64,000 nt of DNA from Calothrix sp. NIES-4105 (GTDB lineage Bacteria; Cyanobacteriota; Cyanobacteriia; Cyanobacteriales; Nostocaceae): NCBI RefSeq assembly GCF_002368415.1, contig NZ_AP018290.1, forward strand, positions 7,617,717 through 7,681,716, written 5' to 3'. A program made the position numbers and the translations under genes. Positions 7,570 to 17,423 of this stretch are shown piece after piece. Positions within the stretch are counted from its first letter, which is position 1, and the number at the start of each line of letters is the position of its first letter. The notes beneath the pieces are model-generated. The model was not told the DNA's origin. It ran no database searches and was given only the letters and a program-made list of their open reading frames with translations.

Positions 7570-9009
7570 TTAGGTGTTTTGTAACGCGCGCATTAATTCT
7601 TGTTTTAGGGTATTGCGTGTTTGTGCTAGTTCGTTTGAGAGTTGTTGGTAGTCTGCTAGCATTTCTTCTAGGTCGATGTGTTCTGCGTCGAGTTTGTGGG
7701 GGTTTTTTATATCTAGGTTAAAGTTGTTGGATTTTATTTGTTCTATGTTTACTTTCCAGGCAAATTCGTTTTCTTGGCGGTTGTGCCACCAAGCTTTTTC
7801 TGGTTCAAATTCTTCGATGCGTATGGGTTTTGATTTGTTGTATGATTTATAACCTGGTGGGTAGGGGTGTTCGTAATACCATATTTCTTTGGTGGGTTTG
7901 CCTTTGGTGAAGAATAGCAGGTTGGTTTTTATGCCTGTGTAGGGATTAAATACACCGTTGGGTAATCGCACTATGGTGTGTAAGTAGCATTCTTCGAGTA
8001 GTTTTTCTTTAATACGAGTTTTGACACCTTCACCAAATAATGTTCCATCTGGTAAAACTATTGCTCCTCTTCCCCCGTCTTCTAATAGATGAATGATTAG
8101 TACTAAGAATAAGTCGGCTGTTTCTTTTGTGCGGAAGGCGCCGAAGTTTGTTTCGATGCCGTCTTCTTCCATACCGCCGAATGGTGGGTTGGTGAGAATT
8201 ACGTTTACTTTATCACTTGGTTTATAATCGCGTAGTGGACGTGCCAAGGTGTTATCGTGGCGCACGTTTGGTACATCAACACCGTGCAGTAACATATTAG
8301 TTATACATAGTAGATGCGGTAGAGGTTTTTTCTCCACGCCCATGATGCTTTGATGTAGCTTCGCGCGCTCATCTGGGGTTTTGACGTATTTTTGTAGAAT
8401 GTGTTCTAACCCGCAAACTAGGAATCCTCCTGTTCCACAAGCCGGATCTAACAGATTTTCGCCAAGTTTCGGGTCAATCATATCTACCATAAATTGGGTA
8501 ACAGCGCGCGGGGTGTAATATTCACCTGCGTTACCTGCGTTTTGTAAGTCGCGTAATATCTTCTCGTATATGTCGCCAAATAAATGACGGTCTTGGGAGT
8601 TGTTAAAATCTACTTCGTTAAGTTTATTAATAACCTGGCGTATAAGGGTGCCATTTTTCATGTAGTTGTAAGCATCCTCGAATACTGCCCGCACTACATA
8701 CGCGCGTCGGTCAATACCAGATGTTAAAGTCAGACTTTTAAACGTTTTGAATAAAGCATTATCAACAAAATCAAGTAGCGTATCTCCTGTAATACCCTCC
8801 GAGTCAGCAGCCCAATTTCGCCATCGCAGTGCTTCAGGTATAGGAGATTTATAATCATCCTCAAGTAGTTCCCATTCTGCTTCGCGGTCATCAAAAATCT
8901 TAAGGAAAATCATCCATACCAGTTGGCTAATGCGTTGGGCGTCACCATCTACCCCCGCATCTTTCCGCATAATATCCTGAATCGTTTTGATTGTAGTGCT
9001 GATTGACAT
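7570..9009 (-). CDS. hsdM: Type I restriction-modification DNA methyltransferase subunit HsdM
   Basis: A 479-aa N6-adenine methyltransferase of the HsdM family. The N-terminal helical domain (IMRKDAGVDGDAQRISQLVW) is followed by GEYYTPR at 162-168, the SAM-binding motif DPACGTGGF at 188-196 and the catalytic NPPF at 274-277. It works with HsdS to methylate the recognition site. It is transcribed leftwards before hsdS. In many hosts it adjoins hsdR, but here hsdR lies 2.6 kb upstream with the ptuAB pair between. Confidence 0.95.
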   Translation of the reverse strand: MSISTTIKTIQDIMRKDAGVDGDAQRISQLVWMIFLKIFDDREAEWELLEDDYKSPIPEALRWRNWAADSEGITGDTLLDFVDNALFKTFKSLTLTSGIDRRAYVVRAVFEDAYNYMKNGTLIRQVINKLNEVDFNNSQDRHLFGDIYEKILRDLQNAGNAGEYYTPRAVTQFMVDMIDPKLGENLLDPACGTGGFLVCGLEHILQKYVKTPDERAKLHQSIMGVEKKPLPHLLCITNMLLHGVDVPNVRHDNTLARPLRDYKPSDKVNVILTNPPFGGMEEDGIETNFGAFRTKETADLFLVLIIHLLEDGGRGAIVLPDGTLFGEGVKTRIKEKLLEECYLHTIVRLPNGVFNPYTGIKTNLLFFTKGKPTKEIWYYEHPYPPGYKSYNKSKPIRIEEFEPEKAWWHNRQENEFAWKVNIEQIKSNNFNLDIKNPHKLDAEHIDLEEMLADYQQLSNELAQTRNTLKQELMRALQNT

Positions 9010-9010
9010 A

Positions 9011-9068
9011 GGGCGGGTTTACTGTTTTTTGGGAAATAAGGGAATTTTGGGTTAACCCGCCCGTACAG
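9011..9068. repeat. CGGGGCGGGTTTA-family hairpin upstream of hsdM
   Basis: GGGCGGGTTTA and TTAACCCGCCC pair across about 30 bases, directly before the hsdM start. The same arms recur at 26724-26930, 31106-31374 and 51244-51310 with different loops. Confidence 0.7.
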
Positions 9069-9318
9069 GGGCGGCGTTAAGATATTTTATGCTTTGTTGT
9101 GGGCACCTGTATCTATAAAAATCTGGGAAAGATTTTCAGACACATTAATATACCATTTTTGTAGAATGTCTTGTAGGATGGGCTTTAAGAATGCCCCGTC
9201 CATATCCAAGCATAAGTAATAATGCTTACTTGATTATAAAAATTATTAATCTCTAGAAAATTTAATAAATATAGCCAGAAATAAGTAAAATTTTAGAAGC
9301 ACTAGAATAATTACAGTC

Positions 9319-9537
9319 ATGAAAACAGAACGCGAAAGAAAAGAAATTATCAATACTATCAACGAACTATTAGAGCAAGCTTATGATAGTACCCTTGATG
9401 AAGTATTTAATTATCTACAAAAAATTGATGATATAGAAGATGCCGAAGATTTAATAGCTGTTAAAGAAGCTAGGGAAGATATTCAAATTAATGGAACTTT
9501 AACCTGGAATGAATACAAAAATTGTGAGACATTCTAA
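9319..9537 (+). CDS. Small antitoxin-like protein (Phd/RelB-like), orphan
   Basis: A 72-aa acidic helical protein. The tail (YLQKIDDIEDAEDLIAVKEA then EYKNC) looks like the C-terminus of Phd/RelB-type antitoxins with their DIEDAEDL segment. It is read rightwards, opposite to the defence operon, in the gap between ptuB and hsdM. No toxin gene is adjacent, since the next gene is convergent ptuB. It is either an orphan antitoxin or a relic of a lost module that sat in the defence locus. Confidence 0.5.
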   Translation: MKTERERKEIINTINELLEQAYDSTLDEVFNYLQKIDDIEDAEDLIAVKEAREDIQINGTLTWNEYKNCETF

Positions 9538-9546
9538 CAAAGGCGC

Positions 9547-10188
9547 CTACATAAACCTAGACAATTTCTTTTTGAGGTAGTAAATGACTATTTGGCAATA
9601 AGGTTGATATTTACCATCCTTCTGTTTCATACTCCACTCTTGAATTTTCTTATTTAATATCGCCACAGTCCAATCTCCTTTGGGATACTCGTTTTTAAGC
9701 TGTTGGAGTGCAAGCTCTAAAACATCTCTACGATTATTGACTAAATTTTGAGTGTTTAAATTTAGAGTTTCATTTAATTCTTCGTCTATATCTTTATCAT
9801 CTGAGTAAATTATGCCGTTACCACGATATTTAATTAAGTCTTCGCAGTTCCTGTTACTATCAAGAGGGTTTATACTAAGATATATATTACCCTTCCTTGT
9901 ATCGCAGTGCTGTAAATGCCTCGGAAAACCTTGACCACCTTCACAAGCACCAAGCAGGTTATTATAATCTAATTGTAAATCTGGATATTCGTCTTGAGAA
10001 CGCCAATGTTCTATTTTCATTTTTGTAGAGCTGATGCGTTGCATACAGTAGCAACAAATATGTCCTTGTTCGGTTAATAATGATACTCTTAACTCATCTT
10101 TCTCAGAATAGTTGTCATAATCAGCAAAGGGTTGTAAGCGATGTTCAATTAATGATTGGGGTGCTTTTCCTTTAATAACACGCTTCAT
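9547..10188 (-). CDS. ptuB: Septu component PtuB, HNH endonuclease-like (TIGR02646 type)
   Basis: A 213-aa protein starting MKRVIKGKAPQSLIEHR, the usual PtuB opening. An HNH-type zinc nuclease core follows: GHICCYCMQRI, then KIEHWRSQ, LDYNNLLGACEGGQG and HCDTRKGN, supplying cysteine pairs, His and Asn. In Septu defence PtuB is the nuclease that acts with the ATPase PtuA. The start lies one base after the ptuA stop, so the two are translationally linked. The pair is embedded between hsdR and hsdM. Confidence 0.85.
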   Translation of the reverse strand: MKRVIKGKAPQSLIEHRLQPFADYDNYSEKDELRVSLLTEQGHICCYCMQRISSTKMKIEHWRSQDEYPDLQLDYNNLLGACEGGQGFPRHLQHCDTRKGNIYLSINPLDSNRNCEDLIKYRGNGIIYSDDKDIDEELNETLNLNTQNLVNNRRDVLELALQQLKNEYPKGDWTVAILNKKIQEWSMKQKDGKYQPYCQIVIYYLKKKLSRFM

Positions 10189-10189
10189 A

Positions 10190-11506
10190 CTAATCTTCTA
10201 AAAACCCAATTAGTGTGTTAGCACGCACTACTTCTGCATCATTTTCCCCAAGTAGATTAGATAGTTCATTTAAAGCTATCTTTGCAGCTTCTATATGACC
10301 TTCCTCAATTAATTGAAAACAGTGATTTATCTGTTGCTGTACTTCTTCTGGTCTTTCTTTGACATTCATTAACTCATATAAAATCGAATTACTATCTCTG
10401 CCGTAAGTATAAGGTGTCTTTTCTACAATTTGAGAATCTTCTAATATAAATATATTTTCCCTTCTAACTCCGCTTAATACCTGTGGTGAGTGAGTCGTAA
10501 CAATAAATTGACAGTTAGGAAAAGTTTTTGTGAAACTTGGAATTACTGTTCTTTGCCATTGAGGATGTAAATGTAGGTCTACTTCGTCTATTAAAACTAT
10601 ACCTTCACCCAATAATGCATCTTTGGAACTGGGGTTAGCAATTGCTAATCGTCTTGCTAAGTCTGTGACTAGCATCAATATAATTTTTTCTCCCTCTGAT
10701 AGTTTCTCTAATTTGAAATCTTGGTCATTTTTAGTAATAGTCAATGAAGGTTTATTACGATTTTGATCATAAGCAAAATCTCTATCTATTGACCTGACTA
10801 CACGCAAATTAGAAAATTTACTGTTTGCAAACCTTCCTAAAAAATCTGTAATAGCTTTTCTGATAACTTCTAATTTCGGATTTCGGTACTTAGAGTTTTC
10901 TCTTAATCGAATTTCATTTTCATAATCTTCTTCTTCTTTAAACCAATCAAAAAAGTCTTGAAAGTCATTAACCCCACTGTAAAATGCTTTTTCGTAAGCA
11001 TAAAATTGATAATATGTTTCTCTCTTTGCTTTCTTTCTAGTTTTATTGTTTAAAATATAAGGGTTTTTTAAAATCATTCGATGCGTTTGATAATACACCA
11101 TTACTGGTAAATTTAAATCTGGATGAAATTTTAAATTTTCTTGTATTCGTTTAGCATAATCCTCAATATCATCATAGATACTTGTATTTTGTTTAGCTTC
11201 TCGTTCTTCTACCATTCTCCAAGATAAACTTTCTCTATCTCCTATCATAATTGTGATACTATTAACAGTTGAATGAGAACTTATATTTATATCATCTTCT
11301 GTTAATTGCACGTCGGGTTTTTTAATATTACGTATTTTCACTACGAATTGAGCTAGCATTATCGCTATACAATCTAGTACCGAAGATTTGCCGGCGCCGT
11401 TTATACCAATAAATACTGTTTCTGACGCTTGAGGAAACTTTAAATAAATCTCCTCTAATCCTCTAAAGTTTTGTATGTGTAGCTCTTTAATACGCATAAC
11501 TATCAT
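10190..11506 (-). CDS. ptuA: Septu component PtuA, AAA/ABC-type ATPase
   Basis: A 438-aa SMC/ABC-like ATPase: IKELHIQNFRGLEEI at the N-terminus, Walker A GINGAGKS at 34-41, signature KLSEGEKIILML, Walker B with GIVLIDEVDLHLHPQWQ, and VTTHSPQVLSGV. PtuA forms a complex with PtuB and is thought to gate its nuclease. The start could be M1 or M4 (11497). An intact ATPase followed at once by an HNH partner supports Septu over a generic AAA_21 protein. No reverse transcriptase is near, which argues against a retron-associated form. Confidence 0.85.
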   Translation of the reverse strand: MIVMRIKELHIQNFRGLEEIYLKFPQASETVFIGINGAGKSSVLDCIAIMLAQFVVKIRNIKKPDVQLTEDDINISSHSTVNSITIMIGDRESLSWRMVEEREAKQNTSIYDDIEDYAKRIQENLKFHPDLNLPVMVYYQTHRMILKNPYILNNKTRKKAKRETYYQFYAYEKAFYSGVNDFQDFFDWFKEEEDYENEIRLRENSKYRNPKLEVIRKAITDFLGRFANSKFSNLRVVRSIDRDFAYDQNRNKPSLTITKNDQDFKLEKLSEGEKIILMLVTDLARRLAIANPSSKDALLGEGIVLIDEVDLHLHPQWQRTVIPSFTKTFPNCQFIVTTHSPQVLSGVRRENIFILEDSQIVEKTPYTYGRDSNSILYELMNVKERPEEVQQQINHCFQLIEEGHIEAAKIALNELSNLLGENDAEVVRANTLIGFLED

Positions 11507-11608
11507 TAAATAACCACTTACACCATTTTAGAATAAGTTGACATTGTAAAGCGTGTAACGGTATCCAATGGCGCCAACGTGAGAAAATTCTAGACAAAAC
11601 GAGTTTTT

Positions 11609-11637
11609 CATCCGTTACATCCGTTACATCCGTTGCC
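11609..11637 (-). repeat. 3'-end repeat GGCAACGGATG... downstream of hsdR
   Basis: On the minus strand this reads GGCAACGGATG then two further ACGGATG units, about 20 bases after the hsdR stop. It is one of at least five copies placed in the same orientation at or just after gene ends. A weak inverted partner (ATACCGTTACA) lies near 11550. Confidence 0.65.
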
Positions 11638-11658
11638 AATAAACGACAGGCGAGACGC

Positions 11659-13971
11659 CTATCCTACGGGTATCATATAAATTTGCGCTTTCAACTCCTT
11701 TAACGCTTGCTCATATCTCTGCTTATTCCCAAACAGCTTAACAACTTCCAAAGGAGTGCCAAAATCACTAATAGGCTTCACTTTCAAAACATTAATATCC
11801 TCAATACTTTCCACACCCTCATCAACATATTTATCTAACAAAGCATTCAAAACTTTCTTAGCTTTATCACCATACTTACTAAAATACTCACCTGCTCTAA
11901 CTCGTTCCGCGCGCTCACATCTATCCACCAAAGGTTTATCAAAAGCAACATGGCAAATTAAATCAAAAGGGTCATAATCTTTACCCATTTCTTCAGCTAA
12001 AGCTTCAAATAACATACCTTGGTCGAGTATTTGTTGAATAACGGCGCCTTTACGTTCAGCTATATTCCAGTAATCAACAAAATCATTAAGATTTGCAAAT
12101 TTTTGATGTATTATTTTGCGAGTGTAATCTTTGATTGATTCGGTAATTAGATTACCATTTTTATCATAATACTGCGTTCGTTCGGCTTTAATAGCTACTT
12201 CTACATTGTTAACTGTATATTTACTGCTTGTACTACCCACTTTACCACGTCTATTCTCAAGTGGTACTAAAGAATCACCAACTTTAGGCTCATACACATG
12301 TACTGGCTCACCATTAAATTTAGCGTCTGCGAATAACTTCGTGGCGCCTTTAAAGTCAATAATAGTAAAATAACGCTTCTCAAATTCCTCATTTATACGA
12401 GTACCGCGTCCAATAATTTGTTTAAACTCGGTCATTGAACCAATATTGCGGTCAAGAATAATTAATTTACAAGTTTGAGCATCTACCCCAGTAGTCATGA
12501 GTTTCGATGTAGTCACAATTACAGGGTACTGACTTTCTGGCAAAATAAAGTTATCAAGTTCTAATTTCCCTTCTTTATCATCGCCTGTTATACGCATTAC
12601 GTACTTACGATTCTTGGATACTAAGTCAGCATTTTCATTAACTAGCGCGCGACGCATCCGTTCCGCGTGGTCTACATCCTCACAAAATACGATAGTCTTA
12701 TCAAAGCGGTTGGTAGCTTTGAGAAATTCGGTAATACGTTTGGCTACTAATATATCTCGTTTTTCTAGTACTAAAGTTTTATTAAAGTCCTTTTGGTTAT
12801 AAACTTGGTCTTTGATTAATTGGTTATATTTATCAAGCTGTCCTTGTTCGGGTTGCCATCCTTCTACATCTTTATCTATATCTACTCGCACTACTTTATA
12901 TGGCGCCAGAAAACCATCTTCAATACCTTGCCTTAGAGAATAAGTATAAACTGGTTCACCAAAGTAGTCTGTATTACTAACTTCTCTAGTTTCTGTAGGT
13001 GTCGCAGTTAAACCTATTTGGGTAGCTGATGAGAAATATTCGAGAATTTCACGCCATGCAGAGTCTTCAGCAGCACTTCCTCGGTGACATTCATCAATGA
13101 TTACCAAGTCAAAAAAATCACTCGAAAATTGCTTATAAATATTTTTCTCTGCTTCTGTACCTGATACTCCCTGGTACAAAGCAAGGTAAATTTCATATGA
13201 TTTATCTACCTGACGCTTCTTAATTTTAGTCATCGCCGAACCAAATGGTTTAAAGTCGTTCGTTTTGGTTTGGTCAACTAATATATTACGGTCAGCTAAG
13301 AATAATATCCGCTTTTTAGTCTTTGATTTCCACAGGCGCCAGATTATTTGGAATGCAGTGTAAGTTTTCCCCGTACCTGTCGCCATTACCAAGAGTATAC
13401 GGTTTTCGCATTTGGCTATAGCTTCAACGGTTTTGTTGATAGCAATTTCCTGGTAATACCTTGGCGCCTTACCACTACCATCATCATAATAGTCTTGAGT
13501 CACAATAGCTTCAATGCCGCTATCGATACCTTTATATATACAGTAACGCTGCCATAGCTCTTGAGGAGACGGAAAAGCATCAAGAGGAATTTCTTTTTCT
13601 TTGATCCCTGCGGTGATAGCAAAGTCGTGTTCTATAAAAGCATCACCGTTGGAACTGTAAGCAAAAGGTAAATCTAGAATGGATGCATATTCTAAAGCTT
13701 GCTGCATCCCGGCGCCGACACTATGATTATTATCCTTAGCTTCAATTACCGCAATCGGAATACCAGGTTTATAGTACAGAATATAGTCCGCGCGTTTAGC
13801 TTGACCCCGACTTACCATTTGACCTCGTACATACACGCGACCTTTGGTAAAAGATACTTCTTCCCTAATTTGTACGTGTAAATCCCATCCTGCTGTGTTT
13901 ACAAGTGCAGGTGTAATATATTTGCTACAAATATCGCGTTCGCTAAGGTCTTTCTTATTTAATGCTTTCAT
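11659..13971 (-). CDS. hsdR: Type I restriction enzyme subunit HsdR
   Basis: A 770-aa motor-nuclease. The N-terminal PD-(D/E)XK site is [10 protein letters not shown] with D62, then VIEAKDN with E77 and K79. The helicase part carries Walker A ATGTGKT at 197-203, motif II DECH at 293-296 and TATPT at 322-326. It fits EcoEI-like HsdR proteins. It should cleave unmodified DNA with HsdM and HsdS. It is the first gene of the leftward locus; 150 bases separate it from ptuA. No lesion is seen. Confidence 0.93.
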   Translation of the reverse strand: MKALNKKDLSERDICSKYITPALVNTAGWDLHVQIREEVSFTKGRVYVRGQMVSRGQAKRADYILYYKPGIPIAVIEAKDNNHSVGAGMQQALEYASILDLPFAYSSNGDAFIEHDFAITAGIKEKEIPLDAFPSPQELWQRYCIYKGIDSGIEAIVTQDYYDDGSGKAPRYYQEIAINKTVEAIAKCENRILLVMATGTGKTYTAFQIIWRLWKSKTKKRILFLADRNILVDQTKTNDFKPFGSAMTKIKKRQVDKSYEIYLALYQGVSGTEAEKNIYKQFSSDFFDLVIIDECHRGSAAEDSAWREILEYFSSATQIGLTATPTETREVSNTDYFGEPVYTYSLRQGIEDGFLAPYKVVRVDIDKDVEGWQPEQGQLDKYNQLIKDQVYNQKDFNKTLVLEKRDILVAKRITEFLKATNRFDKTIVFCEDVDHAERMRRALVNENADLVSKNRKYVMRITGDDKEGKLELDNFILPESQYPVIVTTSKLMTTGVDAQTCKLIILDRNIGSMTEFKQIIGRGTRINEEFEKRYFTIIDFKGATKLFADAKFNGEPVHVYEPKVGDSLVPLENRRGKVGSTSSKYTVNNVEVAIKAERTQYYDKNGNLITESIKDYTRKIIHQKFANLNDFVDYWNIAERKGAVIQQILDQGMLFEALAEEMGKDYDPFDLICHVAFDKPLVDRCERAERVRAGEYFSKYGDKAKKVLNALLDKYVDEGVESIEDINVLKVKPISDFGTPLEVVKLFGNKQRYEQALKELKAQIYMIPVG

Positions 13972-14189
13972 TGAGTTGAGCTAGCGGCGCCACTTATGCC
14001 ATAAAGTCAAAAATAATTCCTTCTTTTACTTTAGCTTACTCAACAACTGATGTTTTGTAGAACATCTGTCCCAGATGTCCTACAAATACCTCATGTTATA
14101 TTTTACACAAATTTATTACCCTAATATGTAGTTTGTACTTATAGGTGCCAAATAATTAATCATTTTCGCCTGAATTTTCACGTCATGTG

Positions 14190-14284
14190 TAAAACCTAAC
14201 CCCCTAACCCCCTTCCCTACGAGGGAAGGGGGGAAAAATATACTCCCCTCTCCTTGTAGGAGAGGGGTCGGGGGAGAGGTTTTA
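14190..14284. repeat. Dispersed hairpin repeat (CCCCTAACCCCCTTCCC / GGAGAGGGG)
   Basis: The block holds two nested inverted repeats: CCCTTCCCTACGAGGGAAGGG and CCCCTCTCCTTGTAGGAGAGGGG-like arms, followed by GGGAGAGGTTTTAA. Copies or parts recur at 48340, 24545 and 60710-60805. It is a typical cyanobacterial mobile-looking repeat; open frames through it are artefacts. Confidence 0.7.
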
Positions 14285-14468
14285 AAGATACCATGAAAAG
14301 TCAGGATTTCCACAGGTGCCTGAATATATTACGATTTCTCTTTTCTTTCTTTGTGCCCTTTGTGCCCTTTGTGGTTTATTACATAAATATTCAGGCGCCG
14401 ACGTGACCTAGAAAATATTTTATGGAAACCGAACAATAATACTTAATCCCAATATTACGGCTTCGTCT

Positions 14469-14706
14469 TTACTCATCATCCCAGTTCTTATCTTCTACAT
14501 ACTCTTCTGCCCATTCCATTTCTTCGCTACCAGGTACAAAGTACTCAGCTAATTTAGCAGCGTGTTGTGCTAAAATGACTTGACGCTATAAATGGAGATA
14601 GCTTTAACAGTTCACGTAGCGCGGTTAATTGCTGGTCGATTTCATCGTTCGTTGTTGTAACATCGTTTTTCATAAAGATAGAAGTTAATTCTTCATTTGT
14701 AGTCAT
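14469..14706 (-). pseudogene. Frameshifted small hypothetical gene
   Basis: ATG 14706 begins MTTNEELTSIFMKNDVTTTN and runs to SPFIA. The coherent product then continues one frame over as QVILAQHAAKLAEYFVPGSE and WAEEYVEDKNWDDE to a stop at 14469. The two halves meet around 14585, so a single-base indel has split a gene of about 79 codons. I do not recognise the family. A sequencing error is the alternative. Confidence 0.55.
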
Positions 14707-14773
14707 GGCTAGTACTCAATTAGTAATATTTCTTAGATTGTAACGTTTTCCGAATCTCATAATTTTGCAATTT

Positions 14774-14980
14774 TTATGCTTTCAAAATTTCTTCTACCGT
14801 CAATTTTAATTCTGGGAATATCCGAGAAACTATAATTTCATCACCTTGATATTTCGCACGTTGATATTTACCGTTTTCGTCTAGCAAATAAACAAATACT
14901 GTTGGAACTTTGGGGTTTCCTAGATATTGTCTCGAAGCTATTGCTAAATAATCAATAATCCAGTCTTCAATAATGCCCAA
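14774..14980 (-). pseudogene. C-terminal fragment of a Uma2-family nuclease gene
   Basis: Reads EDWIIDYLAIASRQYLGNPK, then VFVYLLDENGKYQ, then ISRIFPELKLTVEEI-like text. This is the usual C-terminal third of cyanobacterial Uma2 (DUF820) endonuclease-like proteins (YWIVD, SPTFPELKLTV). The first two thirds are missing. The N-terminus of what looks like the same gene lies just upstream at 15001-15153, so an internal deletion is likely. Confidence 0.65.
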
Positions 14981-15000
14981 ACGTTACGATTGAAGCAAGT

Positions 15001-15153
15001 TTAATTGATTGAAGCAAGTATTTTACAATTAGTTACACGTCTGGTCGGTCGCATCTCAACAATTTCTCCATCCACCAATTCATATAATCCCTCTTCTGGG
15101 CACTGTTCGAGAAATTGCTCGAATGTTAATTTTTGTTTAATAGTTGTAGTCAT
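15001..15153 (-). pseudogene. N-terminal fragment of the same Uma2-family gene
   Basis: ATG 15153 opens MTTTIKQKLTFEQFLEQCPE then GLYELVDGEIVEMRPTRR, the standard Uma2 N-terminus, and stops after 50 residues. The catalytic core that should follow is gone. The junction carries the direct repeat GATTGAAGCAAGT twice (about 14990-15020), which suggests slippage or recombination between repeats removed the middle of the gene. Confidence 0.65.
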
Positions 15154-15326
15154 AATCAGAAAAAATTATATTTAGCAATCAACAGCTTTTATGTATGAGC
15201 ATAGCACTGCACAGGCGCCGAATGCCCGTGCCACATTGATGCTTTTGGGGGCGCGTTTTGTAATACAGTGAATTAATAACTTGTATGGGCGCCTCTTGGA
15301 ACGACGGTGGCGCGTAGGGAATCCAG

Positions 15327-17030
15327 ATGTCAGATACAATGTCACAAAATATTAGAAGTCAGGCTATCACTCAAGGGGTGCAACGTTCGCCAAACCGCGC
15401 GATGCTGCGTGCTACGGGTTTTCAGGATGAGGATTTTAATAAGGCAATAGTTGGTGTTGCTAATGCCTACAGTACCATTACGCCTTGTAATATGGGGCTG
15501 AATGATTTGGCAGTGCGCGCGCAGGATGGTATTCGTGCTGCTGGTGGAATGCCGCAGGTGTTTGGTACGATTACCGTTAGCGATGGTATTTCTATGGGTA
15601 CTGAGGGGATGAAATATTCTCTCGTATCGCGTGAGGTTATTGCTGACTCTATCGAAACTGCTTGTAATGGTGAGAGTATGGATGGAGTACTCACTATTGG
15701 CGGTTGTGACAAAAATATGCCCGGTTCGATGATAGCTATTGCTCGGATGAATATCCCGGCTATTTTTGTTTACGGTGGTACGATTAAACCTGGTAGTTAT
15801 CGAGAATGTGATTTAACTGTTGTTAGTTCGTTTGAAGCTGTCGGTGCCTATAAAGCTGGTAAAATTCCCTTCATCGAATTAATGGAGATTGAAAAACGCG
15901 CTTGTCCAGGCGCCGGTTCGTGTGGTGGTATGTATACAGCAAATACCATGTCATCTGCGTTTGAAGCAATGGGGATGAGTTTAGTTTACTCTTCTACAAT
16001 GTCAGCCGAAGATGCGGAAAAAGCCGAAAGTGCGGAAAAATCAGGTTATGTTTTAGTTGAAGCAATTAAAAAACAGCTTTTACCTCGCCATATTATTACT
16101 CGTAAATCTATCGAAAACGCAATTTCGGTAATTATGGCAATTGGTGGTTCTACTAACGCAGTGCTACATTTCCTTGCTATTGCCCACGCTGCAGAAGTAC
16201 CTTTAGTATTAGATGACTTTGAAACTATTCGCGCGCGTGTACCTGTACTGTGCGATTTAAAACCAAGTGGTCGCTATGTAGCAACAGATTTACATCGTGC
16301 AGGTGGTATTCCTCAAGTTATGAAAATGCTGCTTGACCATGATTTATTACATGCTGATTGTATTACTATCACCGGGCAAACAATAGCAGAAGTCCTCCAA
16401 GATATCCCTTCTGAACCACCTTCAGGTCAAGATATCATTCGTCCTTGGTCAAACCCTATGTACCCACAAGGACACTTAGCTATTTTAAGAGGAAACTTAG
16501 CAACCGAAGGCGCCGTTGCTAAAATCACAGGTGTAAAAATACCGCAAATAACAGGCCCTGCGCGCGTGTTTGAATCAGAGGAAGAATGTTTAGATGCCAT
16601 CCTCGCCGATAAAATTAAACCCGGTGATATATTAGTCATCCGCTACGAAGGCCCCAAAGGTGGCCCCGGAATGCGCGAAATGCTTGCTCCTACTTCCGCT
16701 ATTATCGGCGCCGGTTTAGGTGACTCAGTAGGATTAATTACCGATGGACGCTTCTCTGGTGGTACTTATGGTATGGTCGTTGGACACGTGGCGCCTGAAG
16801 CAGCAGTTGGCGGTACAATTGCACTGGTAGAAGAAGGTGACAGCATTACTATCGACTCACCCGCGCGGTTATTACAGTTGAATATATCAGAAGAAGAACT
16901 AGCTTCCCGACGCGCAAATTGGAAACCAAAACCACCACGTTACACAAAAGGTACTTTAGCCAAATATGCCAAATTAGTTGCTTCGAGTAGTTTGGGCGCC
17001 GTAACTGATTTGAATTTGTTTGAAGGTTAA
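15327..17030 (+). CDS. ilvD: Dihydroxy-acid dehydratase
   Basis: A 567-aa IlvD. It converts 2,3-dihydroxy-3-methyl(iso)valerate to the 2-keto acid in valine and isoleucine synthesis, in the cytosol. Visible motifs include the cluster-ligand regions [20 protein letters not shown] and [19 protein letters not shown], plus [12 protein letters not shown] and the C-terminal [16 protein letters not shown] precedes the ATG. Length fits the family. It stands alone, with decayed genes upstream and repeats downstream. Confidence 0.97.
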   Translation: MSDTMSQNIRSQAITQGVQRSPNRAMLRATGFQDEDFNKAIVGVANAYSTITPCNMGLNDLAVRAQDGIRAAGGMPQVFGTITVSDGISMGTEGMKYSLVSREVIADSIETACNGESMDGVLTIGGCDKNMPGSMIAIARMNIPAIFVYGGTIKPGSYRECDLTVVSSFEAVGAYKAGKIPFIELMEIEKRACPGAGSCGGMYTANTMSSAFEAMGMSLVYSSTMSAEDAEKAESAEKSGYVLVEAIKKQLLPRHIITRKSIENAISVIMAIGGSTNAVLHFLAIAHAAEVPLVLDDFETIRARVPVLCDLKPSGRYVATDLHRAGGIPQVMKMLLDHDLLHADCITITGQTIAEVLQDIPSEPPSGQDIIRPWSNPMYPQGHLAILRGNLATEGAVAKITGVKIPQITGPARVFESEEECLDAILADKIKPGDILVIRYEGPKGGPGMREMLAPTSAIIGAGLGDSVGLITDGRFSGGTYGMVVGHVAPEAAVGGTIALVEEGDSITIDSPARLLQLNISEEELASRRANWKPKPPRYTKGTLAKYAKLVASSSLGAVTDLNLFEG

Positions 17031-17057
17031 ATTAATCTTCCTCTGCGCCCTCTGTGT

Positions 17058-17092
17058 CTCTGTGGTAAATAAAATTTTTTTTACCACAGAGG
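17058..17092 (+). terminator. Hairpin downstream of ilvD
   Basis: CTCTGTGGTAA pairs with TTACCACAGAG around a T-rich loop, 28 bases after the ilvD stop. It may end the ilvD transcript, but it is built from a dispersed repeat. Confidence 0.4.
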
Positions 17093-17096
17093 CGCG

Positions 17097-17122
17097 TAGA
17101 GACGCGATTAATCGCGTCTCTA
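17097..17122. repeat. Perfect 26-bp palindrome TAGAGACGCGATT...
   Basis: TAGAGACGCGATT followed immediately by its reverse complement AATCGCGTCTCTA. A sister 30-bp perfect palindrome with core GCGAAATTTCGC lies at 42795-42824. Confidence 0.75.
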
Positions 17123-17137
17123 CACAGAGATAAAAAA

Positions 17138-17344
17138 TTAATCTTTAATAACACTTTGTGAGCGTAAACGTAATAAGGATAAAAATTCCGCTAACTCTAC
17201 AAGTCCCTCTGCTTCCTTACGCTCTGCCTGTGTTAATTGCTCACCTGCATCCTGTCGGTCTAACAAATGCTGAAGACGTTTATGGACACCTTGCGGAAGT
17301 TTAAAATTTGTTAATTCTATTGGTATCTCAATAATTTCTGACAT
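17138..17344 (-). CDS. Small conserved hypothetical protein, 68 aa
   Basis: Reads MSEIIEIPIELTNFKLPQGV then HLLDRQDAGEQLTQAERKEA and a leucine-rich tail (LAEFLSLLRLRSQS). Short proteins of this kind are frequent in cyanobacteria, often as solo genes or beside toxin-like genes. The role is unknown. AGGAGT lies upstream of the ATG. It is convergent with ilvD. Confidence 0.6.
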   Translation of the reverse strand: MSEIIEIPIELTNFKLPQGVHKRLQHLLDRQDAGEQLTQAERKEAEGLVELAEFLSLLRLRSQSVIKD

Positions 17345-17423
17345 ATTGCGACTCCTTCAGGTCGTATATATAGTTAAATTGTACTTTCACTCTATATCGT
17401 TTTACAACCTTGCTTTTAATGCT

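Noticed and set aside
9547-11506. Retron with ptuAB effectors
   Set aside because: No reverse transcriptase or msr/msd-like RNA lies near; the pair fits plain Septu.
14116-14313. 65-codon open frame
   Set aside because: It runs through the CCCCTAACCC/GGAGAGGGG hairpin repeat and has no start signal; such frames recur wherever the repeat occurs.
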